64,000 nucleotides of DNA from DASQPR01 sp963727415 (GTDB taxonomy: Bacteria; Actinomycetota; Actinomycetes; Mycobacteriales; Micromonosporaceae), in the NCBI GenBank assembly GCA_963727415.1, contig CAVSGF010000002.1, forward strand, positions 930,001-994,000, given 5' to 3'. Below the pieces are notes generated by a model, which had not been told where the DNA came from, made no database searches, and saw nothing but the letters and a program-made list of their open reading frames with translations. Of the stretch, positions 47,953-56,936 are shown in pieces. The translations under genes were made by a program, and so were the position numbers. Each line of letters starts with the position of its first letter. The first letter of the stretch is position 1.

Positions 47953-48024
47953 GCTCGGCGGCTCGGCGGCTCGGCGGCTCGGCGGCTCGGCGGCTCGGCG
48001 GCTCGGCGGCTCGGCGGCTCGCCG
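47953..48024. repeat. Octamer tandem array, 8 perfect copies plus one imperfect
   Basis: GCTCGGCG repeated at 47953, 47961, 47969, 47977, 47985, 47993, 48001 and 48009, then GCTCGCCG at 48017. It is a simple-sequence tract likely to change length by slippage, about 90 bases upstream of the pepP start. Confidence 0.95.
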
Positions 48025-48259
48025 GCGCGGGCGGCCGGCGGTGGCCACGGGCTCGGCGCGGCCCGCTGGATCATCGCGGTTCCCAATTAGGCCACGATGA
48101 TCGACGGTTCGCCGATCGGGGGCTTGCTGCCGATACCAGCCGATTGGCGCCATTGGGACGAGGCGGGCCGCCGCTGAAAGGCATTACGCTGCCTGGGGCC
48201 GGTGGCGCCGGCGATCCGGCCTCGCGACCGGCGCCCGGCCGGCCGGACCCGCGTTACGT

Positions 48260-48313
48260 GAGTTACCCGCCGGGCCCGAGTTACCCGCCAGACCTGAGTT
48301 ACCCGCCGGACGT
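48260..48313. repeat. Tandem repeat, 3 x 18 bp, next to the asnB ribosome-binding site
   Basis: Units at 48260, 48278 and 48296 share GAGTTACCCGCC. The third ends one base before GAAAGGA, the asnB ribosome-binding site (48314-48320), fifteen bases before the ATG. Confidence 0.9.
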
Positions 48314-48328
48314 GAAAGGATATCGAGC

Positions 48329-50284
48329 ATGTGCGGACTGCTTACCTTCGTCAGCGCCCGGGGCGCGGCAGCGCGGCACCGGGACGCGGTGGCGGCCGCG
48401 CTCGAGAGCATCCATCACCGCGGCCCGGACGAGACCGGCATCACGGTGGTCGGCGACGACATGGTCTTCGGATTCAAACGCTTGTCGATCATCGATGTCG
48501 AGCACAGCCATCAGCCGCTGTCCTACCCGGCCGAGGGGTACGACGCGGGTCGCTACATGATCACCTTCAACGGTGAGATCTACAACTACGTCGAACTGCG
48601 CGAGGAACTGATCGCCACGTTCGGCGCGAAGTTCGCCACCGAGGGCGACACCGAGGTGATCGTCGCCGCCTACCACTACTGGGGCGAGCAGGCCGTGACG
48701 CGCCTGCGGGGCATGTTCGCGATCGTGATCTTCGACACCCATCGCGGCATCGTCTGGGGCGCCCGTGACCCGTACGGCATCAAACCGTTGTTCTACCTGG
48801 TCAATGACGACGGCATCTATTTCGCGAGTGAGAAGAAGGCGTTGCTGCCGTTCCTGCCGGGCGAGGTCGGCGACGCGTCGGTGGACGGCGCCAACCTCTC
48901 GCACTACCTGACGCTGCAGTACGTGCCCGAGCCGGGCAGCCTGCACCGGGGGATCGGACGGGTCGGCTCCGGCGAGAGCTTCTCGTACCTGCCCGGCGGC
49001 ACATTCGCGACCCGGCGTTACTACCAGCCGGAGTTCCGGCCGACGCCGACCGACGAGCCGGAGAAGCTGTTCAACACGATCCGCGAGACGCTTCGCGAGT
49101 CGGTACGCATGCACATGCGCTCGGACGTGCCGGTCGGCTGCTTCCTGTCTAGCGGCATCGACTCGACCGCCGTCGTCGCGCTGGCGCGGGAGTTCAACCC
49201 GAAGATCCTCACCTTCACCGTCGGCTTCGATGTGGACGGTTACTCCGAGATCGATGTGGCCCAGGACTCGGCGCGGCACCTCAACGTGACCACCATCCCG
49301 ACGAAGATCGGACCCGAGGACATGATGGAGGCGCTGCCTCGCATCGTCTGGCACCTCGACGATCCGGTCGCCGATCCGGCGCTGGTCCCGCTGTACTTCG
49401 TTGCGAAGAAAGCCGCCGAGCACGTCACGGTAGTGCTGTCCGGCGAGGGAGCCGACGAGTTCTTCGGCGGCTACACCATCTACCGCGAGCCGCTGTCGCT
49501 CGCGTCGGTCGCCGGCCTGCCCGATTCCCTGCAGAAGGGGCTGCGCCGGATGGCCGCGCGGATCCCGCAGGGCGTCAAGGGCAAGAGCTTCATCGAGCGC
49601 GGCACCACTCCCATCGAGGAGCGGTACTACGGTAACGCGCGGATGTTCACCGAGGAAGAGAAGCAGAAGCTGATGAGGCGGTACGACCCATCGGTGCGGT
49701 ACACCGACGTCACCGCCGAAATCTACGCCGAGGCGGAGAACCTCGACGACGTCACGAAGATGCAGTACATCGATCTGTACACCTGGCTTCGTGGTGACAT
49801 CCTGGTAAAGGCGGACCGGATGTCGATGGCGCACTCGCTTGAGGTGCGGGTGCCGTTCCTGGACAAGATGGTCTTCGACGCCGCCGCCACCATCCCGGTC
49901 GATTTGAAACTGCCGCCCAAGTCGGATGCCACCAAGTACGCCCTGCGCCAAGCCCTGAAGAGCGTGGTGCCGCCGGCCATCGTGAACCGCCGCAAGCTTG
50001 GTTTCCCGACACCGACCCGGGTGTGGCTGCGCAACGAGATGTACTCGTGGGTGCGCGACATTCTGTCCCGTTCCGGCGCCGGTGACCTGATCAACCTGCC
50101 GTACGCGATCGAGTTGCTGGACGCCCACAAGCGGGGCGACGCGGACAACTCCCGAAAGGTCTGGACTGTCTTGATCTTCTGCATCTGGCATGCCATCTTC
50201 ATCGAGCGCTCGCTCGACCCGGGTGTCGAGCGGAACCAGTCGGCGCTGCTCACCAAGCCGGTGGTCGGATCGGTGGTCGCGTGA
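48329..50284 (+). CDS. asnB: Asparagine synthetase (glutamine-hydrolysing)
   Basis: 651 residues. N-terminal glutaminase with the catalytic Cys at position 2 (MCGLLTF) and HHRGPDETG; synthetase domain with SSGIDSTAVVAL (PP-loop, ~275) and GEGADEFFGGY (~372). Makes asparagine from aspartate, glutamine and ATP. It overlaps the following SDR gene by four bases (GTGA), which suggests co-expression. Confidence 0.95.
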   Translation: MCGLLTFVSARGAAARHRDAVAAALESIHHRGPDETGITVVGDDMVFGFKRLSIIDVEHSHQPLSYPAEGYDAGRYMITFNGEIYNYVELREELIATFGAKFATEGDTEVIVAAYHYWGEQAVTRLRGMFAIVIFDTHRGIVWGARDPYGIKPLFYLVNDDGIYFASEKKALLPFLPGEVGDASVDGANLSHYLTLQYVPEPGSLHRGIGRVGSGESFSYLPGGTFATRRYYQPEFRPTPTDEPEKLFNTIRETLRESVRMHMRSDVPVGCFLSSGIDSTAVVALAREFNPKILTFTVGFDVDGYSEIDVAQDSARHLNVTTIPTKIGPEDMMEALPRIVWHLDDPVADPALVPLYFVAKKAAEHVTVVLSGEGADEFFGGYTIYREPLSLASVAGLPDSLQKGLRRMAARIPQGVKGKSFIERGTTPIEERYYGNARMFTEEEKQKLMRRYDPSVRYTDVTAEIYAEAENLDDVTKMQYIDLYTWLRGDILVKADRMSMAHSLEVRVPFLDKMVFDAAATIPVDLKLPPKSDATKYALRQALKSVVPPAIVNRRKLGFPTPTRVWLRNEMYSWVRDILSRSGAGDLINLPYAIELLDAHKRGDADNSRKVWTVLIFCIWHAIFIERSLDPGVERNQSALLTKPVVGSVVA

Positions 50285-51027
50285 GTGGCGCGCGACCGGA
50301 CCCCCGCAACGTGGTGGTGACCGGCGGCGGTACCGGGATCGGCCGCGCGGTGGCGCAGGCGTTCGCCGCGGCCGGCGATCAGGTGGTGATCACCGGGCGG
50401 CGCAAGGGCGTACTCGATGAGGCGGCGGCCGCGATCGGTGCCGGTACCCGGGTGGTGTCGTTCGACGCGTCCGACCCGGTGCAGGTGGCCGGGGCACTGG
50501 TGGACCTGCCGGCGACCGTGGACGTACTGATCAACAACGCCGGAGGCAACACCGATCTCGGCCACGGCGATCCGGTCGACCTGACCGGACTGACCGCCGC
50601 GTGGCAGGCCAACTTCGAGGCGAACGTGATGTCGGCGGTGCTGGTGACCGAGGCGCTCCGCCCCCGGATGGGCGTCGGCGGCCGGATCGTCAACTTCTCG
50701 TCGATCGGCGCCCACCGTCCCGGCGCCGGGTCGTATGCCGCGGCGAAGGCCGCGATCGAGGCGTGGACATTCACGCTGGCCGCGCAGCTCGGTCCGGAGG
50801 GGATCACAGCGAACGTGATCGCTCCCGGCTACATCGAGGCCACCGAGTTCTTCCGCGGCGGCATGTCGCCACAGCGCCTGGAGTTCAACATCGCGTCGAC
50901 GCTGAACAAGCGAGCCGGTACCCCGGGCGACATCGCGGCCAGCGTGATGTTCCTGGCCTCGCCGGAGGCGTCTCACATCACCGGCCAGACCCTGCACGTC
51001 AACGGCGGCGCGTTCCTGGGCCGTTGA
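50281..51027 (+). CDS. Short-chain dehydrogenase/reductase
   Basis: 248 residues with all classical motifs: TGGGTGIGRAVA (~14), NNAGG (~83), the Ser-Tyr-Lys site SSIGAHRPGAGSYAAAK and the C-terminal ITGQTLHVNGG. NAD(P)-dependent oxidoreductase of unknown substrate. Starts inside the asnB stop. Confidence 0.9.
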   Translation: MSGARPDPRNVVVTGGGTGIGRAVAQAFAAAGDQVVITGRRKGVLDEAAAAIGAGTRVVSFDASDPVQVAGALVDLPATVDVLINNAGGNTDLGHGDPVDLTGLTAAWQANFEANVMSAVLVTEALRPRMGVGGRIVNFSSIGAHRPGAGSYAAAKAAIEAWTFTLAAQLGPEGITANVIAPGYIEATEFFRGGMSPQRLEFNIASTLNKRAGTPGDIAASVMFLASPEASHITGQTLHVNGGAFLGR

Positions 51028-51069
51028 GTTTCTGTTCCTGAGCGCTCGGCAGCGGCGAGAGGGGCCTTG

Positions 51070-51090
51070 CCGCACCGGGAGCCGGTGCGG
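51070..51090. terminator. Terminator hairpin between convergent SDR and MBL genes
   Basis: Perfect 9-bp stem CCGCACCGG / CCGGTGCGG with a 3-base loop. Upstream (51034-51060) is a partial match to the left end of the MITE-like repeat. Confidence 0.75.
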
Positions 51091-51104
51091 GCCGGACGGG
51101 GCCG

Positions 51105-51935
51105 TCAGCGGGCCGGTTCGTCGAGCGCTGTGAAACCGCGACGGGCCGCCGCCCGGTTGGTGTCGGGCGGGAACGGCCCGCGGTCGACGATCGCCTCGAT
51201 GGTGGCGCCGTCGCGGTGCCCGTCGCGGATCAGCCAGTCCATCCGGGCAAGCGCGTCGTGCTGCGTGTGGACGAACGTGGCGTCGACGAGGGCGCCGTGA
51301 CCGGGCACGAACCGGGATCCGGCAGGCGCGACCTGCAACATCGCCGCTACGGTCCGGGGCCACTCAAGTGGATGGGCGTCAGAGAAATCCGGCGGCCCGC
51401 TCGACTCGATCAGGTCACCGGCGACCACTACTCCGGCGTCCGGGACCAGAGCCACCACGTCGCCATCGGTGTGACCGTGCCCGAAATGGGCCAGGGTCAC
51501 CCGCCGGCCGCCCAGGTCCAGCACCTCCGACGCGCCGACGAACTCCGTCGCCGGGCATATGGTTGCCGCTGCCAGGCCCTGCGCCAGTTCCGGCTCGGCG
51601 GTCGCCCAGTCCGAGTACCACCGATGCTGCCAATGCGAACCGCGTTCGGTGAGTTCGGCCGCCGCTCGCGGGTGTGACCAGATCCGGGCACCCGCCGCCG
51701 CGAAGACACTGTTGCCGAAGCAGTGATCGAAGTGAAAGTGAGTGTTGAGCACCTCCAGCGGCAGCGTCGTGATGCCGCGGGCCGCGCCCAGCAGGTCCCG
51801 CGCTTGCCCCTCGGTGGACAGGGTGTCCACCATGAGCGCCGACTCATCACCGAGCACCAGGGCGACGTTCACGTCGAGCGGACTGGTCCGCGCGACCAGC
51901 ACGCCGTCGCCGATCTCGGCGAACGTGATGCTCAC
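51105..51935 (-). CDS. Metallo-beta-lactamase fold hydrolase
   Basis: 276 residues. Zinc motif NTHFHFDHCFGN (HxHxDH, ~66), HFGHGHTDGD (~155, later His), VVVAGDLIESS (Asp) and VPGHGALVD (His). The substrate is unknown; could be a lactonase, hydroxyacylglutathione hydrolase-like or similar. Shares an ATGA overlap with the next gene upstream, a small thioesterase. Confidence 0.9.
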   Translation of the reverse strand: MSITFAEIGDGVLVARTSPLDVNVALVLGDESALMVDTLSTEGQARDLLGAARGITTLPLEVLNTHFHFDHCFGNSVFAAAGARIWSHPRAAAELTERGSHWQHRWYSDWATAEPELAQGLAAATICPATEFVGASEVLDLGGRRVTLAHFGHGHTDGDVVALVPDAGVVVAGDLIESSGPPDFSDAHPLEWPRTVAAMLQVAPAGSRFVPGHGALVDATFVHTQHDALARMDWLIRDGHRDGATIEAIVDRGPFPPDTNRAAARRGFTALDEPAR

Positions 51936-52315
51936 GCCCCGAAGGCCCTTGCCATGAACTGCTGCCGGTCCACGATCATCCGTTCCACCCGGCCCTCCGC
52001 TACCTGCTCCGCGCCGTCGCGAACCACGATATCGAAGAACAGGCGCCGTCCATCGATCTTCGCGAGGGTCGCCAGCACGGTCACCCGGCGGCCGACCGCG
52101 GTCGCCGCCTGGTGGTCGAACTCGATGCGGGTGCCCACGGTGGTGGCGCCGGCATCCAGCCGGGACGCGGTGGCCGCTACGGTGGCGGCCTCGGCCAGCG
52201 CGATCAGCCGGGGCGTGCCGAGGACGGGCACGTCTCCGGAGCCCACCGCCTGGGCGGTGTCCGCGTCGGTGACGGTCAGCTCGACTCGGGCGGACAGACC
52301 GGGGTGCAATTCCAT
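51932..52315 (-). CDS. FlK-like hot-dog thioesterase
   Basis: 127 residues of hot-dog fold. The pattern TPRLIALAEAATVAA (Thr/Glu) and IEFDHQAATAVG (His) match the Thr-Glu-His catalytic triad of FlK, the fluoroacetyl-CoA thioesterase family, widespread in actinomycetes as general acyl-CoA thioesterases. The ATG at 52315 (MELHPGLSARV) is chosen; overlaps the MBL gene by four bases. Confidence 0.86.
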   Translation of the reverse strand: MELHPGLSARVELTVTDADTAQAVGSGDVPVLGTPRLIALAEAATVAATASRLDAGATTVGTRIEFDHQAATAVGRRVTVLATLAKIDGRRLFFDIVVRDGAEQVAEGRVERMIVDRQQFMARAFGA

Positions 52316-52334
52316 GGGCACGAGCGTAGGCGGT

Positions 52335-52925
52335 CTACTCCGCGGTGGTGAGGCCGAGCTTGGCGGCGCGTTCGGCACGGCGTTCGAACACGGTCTCCTT
52401 CAGCGCCTCCATTTCGGCGATGGCGTCCTTGCGATCCCGCTTGGTGAGCCGGTCGACGTACAACTGGCCGTACAGGTGGTCGGTTTCGTGCTGCAGGCAT
52501 CGAGCGAAGTACCCGTGTCCCTCAATGACCACCGGGTCGCCGTTGATGTCCTGCCCGCGGACGACGGCGTAATCGGGCCGTGCCAGGTTCTTGTACGGGC
52601 CGGGAACCGACAGGCAGCCCTCGGTGGCGTCGACGAGTTGCCGCTGGTCCGGCGGCAACTCGTCGAGAACCGGATTGCAGACGTGGCCGACGTGGCGCAC
52701 GCCGTCGTCGTCGGTCAGGTCGTAGATGAACAACGACAGATCGACGCCGATCTGATTCGCCGCGAGGCCCACGCCCTCGGCCACCTCCAGGGTGACGATC
52801 ATGTCGTCGACGATCTGCTTGAGCTCGGGCGTCCCGAATCCGGTGACCGGCTGGCAGCGACGGTGCAGCACGTCTTCGCCGACGACCGTGATGCGCCGGA
52901 CGGTGCCGTCGGGTAGCTCGCTCAT
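52335..52925 (-). CDS. def: Peptide deformylase
   Basis: 196 residues. The three motifs are GVGLAANQIGV (~50), EGCLSVPGP (~106) and QHETDHLYGQL (HExDH, ~145), the metal site. Removes the formyl group from nascent proteins. The ATG at 52925 (MSELPDGTVRR) fits the usual length. Divergent from a winged-helix gene with a double palindrome between them. Possibly co-transcribed with the thioesterase. Confidence 0.95.
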   Translation of the reverse strand: MSELPDGTVRRITVVGEDVLHRRCQPVTGFGTPELKQIVDDMIVTLEVAEGVGLAANQIGVDLSLFIYDLTDDDGVRHVGHVCNPVLDELPPDQRQLVDATEGCLSVPGPYKNLARPDYAVVRGQDINGDPVVIEGHGYFARCLQHETDHLYGQLYVDRLTKRDRKDAIAEMEALKETVFERRAERAAKLGLTTAE

Positions 52926-52995
52926 ATCGTCTCCCTGGCCTTTCGTCGCCGGCATCATGCCCGGCCATCCCATCGCGGCCCTCGCGGTCGTCAAG

Positions 52996-53017
52996 CTTTG
53001 CAAAGCGCTTTGCAAAG
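52996..53017. promoter_or_regulatory. Double palindromic operator in the def / winged-helix intergene
   Basis: Two copies of the 10-bp palindrome CTTTGCAAAG separated by CG form a perfect 22-bp palindrome. TAGCAT (53018-53023) directly follows on the plus strand, a possible -10 of the winged-helix gene. Confidence 0.7.
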
Positions 53018-53087
53018 TAGCATATTGGGGCGGTGGAAACCGAATCGGGATCGAGGGCGACCGACCGCCAAGGCCACGAGCCCGGCC

Positions 53088-53609
53088 ATGTCTGGTGAAG
53101 CGCGGCGAGCGAGGGCCGCCGGCGACGCGAAGGCCGGTGGCGTGACGGCATCACCGTCACCAGACCATCCGGTGCGGGCGGCCCTGCTCGGCCTGCTCGC
53201 CACGTCCGGCACGGTGACCTCGACGGAGGCGGCGCGGCGATTGGAGCTCAGTTCCGGGATCACCTCGTTCCACCTTCGCCGGCTGGCGCGTGACGGGCGG
53301 ATCGAGGAGGCACCCGCCCGGGATCGCCGGGCCCGGCCGTGGCGTCTGGCCGGTCCGCGCCCGGCGGGCAGCAGCGAGCTGGACCGGGAACTGTCCGATG
53401 AGGCATACCAGCGGTGGCTGGCGCAACGCGGTGCCACGCCAGATGGCGGCGAGGCGGCGTTCAGCGCGGTGATCCACGTCTCACCAGACCAGCTGGCCGC
53501 CGTCGCGGACGAGATCCGCGCGGTTCTCGCGCGCTATCCGGCGTCCGGCCGGCAGCGCCGGCCCACCGGCGCGATGGTGCGGCTGTTCCCGCTGCTGCCG
53601 CTGCCATGA
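53088..53609 (+). CDS. Winged-helix (ArsR-like) transcriptional regulator
   Basis: 173 residues. The HTH is SGTVTSTEAARRLELSSGITSFHLRRLARDGRI (~40-72), MarR/ArsR-type. A C-terminal effector part follows, with no metal-binding cysteines. It is probably the ligand of the double palindrome 70 bases upstream. The ATG at 53088 is chosen; upstream codons overlap the operator. Confidence 0.8.
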   Translation: MSGEARRARAAGDAKAGGVTASPSPDHPVRAALLGLLATSGTVTSTEAARRLELSSGITSFHLRRLARDGRIEEAPARDRRARPWRLAGPRPAGSSELDRELSDEAYQRWLAQRGATPDGGEAAFSAVIHVSPDQLAAVADEIRAVLARYPASGRQRRPTGAMVRLFPLLPLP

Positions 53610-53783
53610 CCTGGCCGGAAGCCGTTGCGGCCGCCGTCCGTACGTCCGACGTCTTGCGCGCCGCGGGGCACATCGCGCACTCCTCGACAGGCACCGGCCG
53701 CTCCCTGGCGCCGGTCGCCCCGACGTTGACATTCGCCGGGTCGCCTCCGATCGCACAGGTTCGGCCGGTAGGCTTGATCGCCT

Positions 53784-54911
53784 ATGAGATCGCAGGTCAC
53801 CGACTCCCAATCGCCCGACACTGTCACCAATCGGTCGTCGGGCGGTTCCATGTCAGGCCCGGACGAGCCGGCGAACGCGGCGCTATCCGAGCAGGCGCGA
53901 CCGGAGGACGCCGGACTCCTTGACGTCGCTGACCTGCCCGCTCGGAGTGGCTACCGGGCGACCAGCCCGGCCCGCCGGGTCATCGGAATGCTCGTATACG
54001 CGGGACTGCTGGTCGGCCTGGTGGCCGTCGCGGGCCTGCCGACCGACCCGATCGCCGCGTTCGGTGTGCTGTGGGCCGGCACGATCGCCTGGAACAACGG
54101 CCGACCGGTGCGCTCGCACCTGGGGTTCTTGCGTGACTGGGTCGCGGTGGTGATCCTGCTCGTGATCTACAACTTCTCACGCGGGTACGCCGACAACGGC
54201 ATCACACCGCATATCACCGAGATGATCGACGCGGACGAATGGATGTTCGGCTGGGCTACCGGCGGTCAGATCCCGACCGTATGGCTGCAAGATCACCTAT
54301 ATCACGAGCAAGCCCAGTGGTACGACGTGCTGGTCAGCTTCGTCTACTTCTCGCACTTCCTGGCGACGCCGGCGGTGGCGGCGGTGCTGTGGCTCAAGAA
54401 CCGCGCCACGTGGGGCGCGTTCGTCCGGCGCTGGTTCACTCTGAGCGCGCTCGGACTGATCACGTACTTCGTCTACCCGGCGATGCCGCCATGGCTGGCG
54501 TCGCAGGATGGATTCCTGCCGACGATCGTGCACGGCGTCGCCACCCGTGGCTGGTACGCGATCGGGATGCGACACGGTGGCAATCTGCTGAACACCGCCC
54601 AACTGGACGCCGCGAACCTGGTAGCCGCGATGCCCTCGCTGCATAGTGCCTTCGCACTGCTGATCTGCGTGTTCTTCATGACCCGGGTCCGCAAGCGGTG
54701 GTGGCCACTGCTGCTGGCCTACCCGCTGGCGATGACGTTCACGCTGGTGTACGCGGGGGAGCATTACGTAATCGACGTGCTCGTCGGCTGGGCGTACGTC
54801 GGGGGCACGTTCCTGCTGGTCGCGCTCGCCGAGCGCGCATGGCGCCGGTACCGGGCGCGAACCGCGCGGCGGGACGGATCCGAGCAGCCCGCCGAGGTGG
54901 CGGCCGGCTGA
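53784..54911 (+). CDS. PAP2-family membrane protein (inositolphosphotransferase/phosphatase type)
   Basis: 375 residues with about six helices. The PAP2 lipid phosphatase motifs are visible as YPAMPPWLAS, AAMPSLHSAFALL (~290) and YAGEHYVIDVLVGW (~330). AUR1-like and lipid phosphatase enzymes share this form; lipid head-group transfer or dephosphorylation is inferred. An unusual N-terminal ~55-residue disordered extension precedes the first helix. Confidence 0.85.
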   Translation: MRSQVTDSQSPDTVTNRSSGGSMSGPDEPANAALSEQARPEDAGLLDVADLPARSGYRATSPARRVIGMLVYAGLLVGLVAVAGLPTDPIAAFGVLWAGTIAWNNGRPVRSHLGFLRDWVAVVILLVIYNFSRGYADNGITPHITEMIDADEWMFGWATGGQIPTVWLQDHLYHEQAQWYDVLVSFVYFSHFLATPAVAAVLWLKNRATWGAFVRRWFTLSALGLITYFVYPAMPPWLASQDGFLPTIVHGVATRGWYAIGMRHGGNLLNTAQLDAANLVAAMPSLHSAFALLICVFFMTRVRKRWWPLLLAYPLAMTFTLVYAGEHYVIDVLVGWAYVGGTFLLVALAERAWRRYRARTARRDGSEQPAEVAAG

Positions 54912-54959
54912 CGGCCGGGCCGCTCGCGACGCGCCGGTGCCCCGGCTGTCTCCGGTGCG

Positions 54960-55256
54960 TCAGCCGGGCATCGTCACGGCGTCGCAAGTCCTTCGTCGGC
55001 CGCACCCGTGGCGTGGTCGGCCCGGTGCGCGATCGGGTCCGCGTCGATCGGGTCCGCGTCGATCGGAGCCCACGTCGATCAGGAATCCACGTCGGCCGAG
55101 GAACTCCGACAGGCTGTCACGGTGGGCTTCGCAGGCAAGCCAGATCTTCCGCCGATCCGGCGTGTGAATCTTCGGGTTGTTCCAGCGCAACGCGAAGGCG
55201 GCCGGATTCCGGCAGCCCTTCGCGGAGCAGACGCGGTCGTCGACGGGTGCGGGCAC
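54960..55256 (-). CDS. Conserved actinobacterial zinc-finger-like hypothetical protein
   Basis: 98 residues. The conserved core DDRVCSAKGCRNPAAFALRW, NNPKIHTPDRRKIWLACEAH occurs in many actinobacteria, sometimes mislabelled acetone carboxylase. The two cysteines and later Cys/His (LACEAHRD) could bind zinc. The C-terminal ~30 residues are an expansion of GSDRRGPDRRGPDR from a 15-bp DNA repeat (55036-55080) and look non-native. GTG start at 55256. Confidence 0.8.
   Translation of the reverse strand: MPAPVDDRVCSAKGCRNPAAFALRWNNPKIHTPDRRKIWLACEAHRDSLSEFLGRRGFLIDVGSDRRGPDRRGPDRAPGRPRHGCGRRRTCDAVTMPG
55036..55080. repeat. Tandem repeat, about 3 x 15 bp, inside the zinc-finger-like gene
   Basis: Two identical units GGTCCGCGTCGATCG (55036-55050, 55051-55065) and a degenerate third. 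The period is five codons, so it lengthens the protein without breaking its frame. Confidence 0.9.
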
Positions 55257-55766
55257 GTACCAACCCTAGCCAGTGCCTTGTTCGGGAACCGTGTGGCTGG
55301 CCGCGGCGAGCGCGGATCGGCCGCTGGTGGCGGGAGAGCCCGGATGACAGCCCGCAGAACCGACATGGCAGCCAGGCGAACTGGCGATGATAGATGCGCC
55401 CCGATTGGCGCCACGGCATCCGGACGACCACCCGGCAAGAGCGCGCCGAGCCGTGCAGTGGCCAACGAGGGCCAGGCATGAAAATCGCCGGGCGACCACG
55501 GGGGAAGTCGCCCGGCGACGCGGCAATGGTATCCATAATGGGTCCCTTCATGTCCAGCCAAGCGGAGTGCCGTTTCGTGCGAACCCTGGCACCTGATCGG
55601 TGGATGCGGCGACTACGGCCGGAAGTGGCGGGAGCGTCACGCTCGGTGGTTCACGCCTTGGATTCCAGATCGGCTGGTCCGTACCGGCGTCAATTGCCGC
55701 TCGGTCGTGGGACGCTTGGTGCGTTCGAGACGCGATGGTTCCTTAGCTCCGCCTGGAGGCACACCG
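55257..55766. other. Intergenic region upstream of moxR
   Basis: No gene is supported. It has a hairpin at 55487-55516 with ATTTT beyond it on the minus strand (55481-55486), which suggests a terminator for an unrecognised minus-strand transcript. Confidence 0.4.
55487..55516 (-). terminator. Possible minus-strand terminator
   Basis: Perfect 10-bp stem GCCGGGCGAC (55487-55496) / GTCGCCCGGC (55507-55516). On the minus strand it is followed by GATTTTC. There is no obvious gene for it to end. Confidence 0.4.
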
Positions 55767-56936
55767 GTGACTGACCCGAAGACGCCGAACTCACCATCGG
55801 CAACCACTCCGGCGGCGCCGCCCCCGGCAACCTCGACCCCGCCGGCCACCACGCCCTCGACCTCCGCGACCAGCACGCCCGCCCAGGACGCGACCATCTT
55901 GGAGCGGGCCATGTTCGAGGTCAAGCGGGTGATCGTCGGCCAGGACCGGATGATCGAGAGGATGTTCGTCGCGCTGCTCTCGCGCGGGCACTGTCTTCTT
56001 GAAGGCGTGCCGGGCGTCGCCAAGACGCTCGCCGTCGAGTCGCTGGCGCGGGTGACCGGCGGTTCGTTCTCCCGGATCCAGTTCACGCCCGATCTGGTCC
56101 CCGCCGACGTCGTCGGCACCCGGATCTACCGGCAGTCGAACGAGAACTTCGACGTCGAACTCGGGCCGGTGTTCGTCAACTTCCTGCTCGCTGACGAGAT
56201 CAACCGCGCGCCGGCGAAGGTACAGTCGGCGCTGCTTGAGGTCATGGCGGAGCAGCACGTGTCGATCGGCGGCAAGACGTACCCGGTACCGAAGCCGTTC
56301 CTGGTGATGGCGACCCAGAATCCGATCGAGCAGGAGGGTGTGTATCCGTTGCCGGAAGCGCAGCGGGATCGATTCCTGCTGAAGATCGTGGTCGGCTATC
56401 CGACCGACGCCGAGGAGCGGGAGATCGTCTATCGGATGGGCGTGTCACCGCCGGTGGCTCAGGCGGTGCTTACCACCGAGGAACTGATGATGTTGCAGGC
56501 CAAGGCGGATGAGGTCTTCGTACACAATGCGCTGGTGGACTACGCCGTCCGGCTGGTGCTCGCCACGCGGACCCCGGCCGACTTCGGCATGCCGGACGTG
56601 GCCCGGCTGATCCAGTACGGCGCCAGCCCGCGCGCCTCGCTGGGGATCGTGCGCGCCACGCGGGCGCTGGCGCTACTGCGCGGGCGTGACTACGCCCTGC
56701 CTCAGGACCTGCAGGACATCGCCCCGGACATCCTCCGTCACCGGCTGGTGCTCACCTACGACGCGCTCGCCGACGACATCCCGGCCGACCGGATCGTCGA
56801 GCGGGTGCTCGCCACGGTTCCGATGCCGACGGTGGCATCCCGGCAGAATGCCGTCCCGGTGTCGCCCGGACCGAACAACGGTCACGCCCAGATCGCCGGC
56901 TCGGTCGGCGCCTGGCCGACGATGGGGCCGCGGTGA
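55767..56936 (+). CDS. moxR: MoxR-family AAA+ ATPase
   Basis: 389 residues. The N-terminal ~45 residues are a Pro/Thr/Ala-rich disordered tail. Walker A-type loop EGVPGVAKTLAV (~78), Walker B LLADEINRAPAKVQSALLEVM, sensor 1 MATQNPIEQEG. MoxR ATPases chaperone VWA-domain proteins encoded beside them, as here. The GTG at 55767 has TGGAGG seven bases upstream. Heads a three-gene operon. Confidence 0.93.
   Translation: MTDPKTPNSPSATTPAAPPPATSTPPATTPSTSATSTPAQDATILERAMFEVKRVIVGQDRMIERMFVALLSRGHCLLEGVPGVAKTLAVESLARVTGGSFSRIQFTPDLVPADVVGTRIYRQSNENFDVELGPVFVNFLLADEINRAPAKVQSALLEVMAEQHVSIGGKTYPVPKPFLVMATQNPIEQEGVYPLPEAQRDRFLLKIVVGYPTDAEEREIVYRMGVSPPVAQAVLTTEELMMLQAKADEVFVHNALVDYAVRLVLATRTPADFGMPDVARLIQYGASPRASLGIVRATRALALLRGRDYALPQDLQDIAPDILRHRLVLTYDALADDIPADRIVERVLATVPMPTVASRQNAVPVSPGPNNGHAQIAGSVGAWPTMGPR

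Larger units (their letters stand above)
47865..48328. other. Intergenic region between divergent pepP and asnB
   Basis: No gene is seen. It holds an octamer array (47953-48024) on the pepP side and an 18-bp array (48260-48313) on the asnB side; promoters for both genes must lie here but none is clear. Confidence 0.45.

Noticed and set aside
47953..48090. N-terminal extension of pepP through the octamer array (EPPSRRA repeats)
   Set aside because: A clear GAGGAG site and family alignment place the start at 47864; the extension is repeat-encoded.
51034..51060. Third full copy of the MITE-like repeat
   Set aside because: Only about 25-30 bases resemble the left end; the rest is a terminator hairpin and coding sequence.
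55117..55551. Minus-strand ORF of 144 residues upstream of moxR
   Set aside because: Overlaps a conserved zinc-finger-like gene in another frame and runs through a hairpin; no domain similarity.
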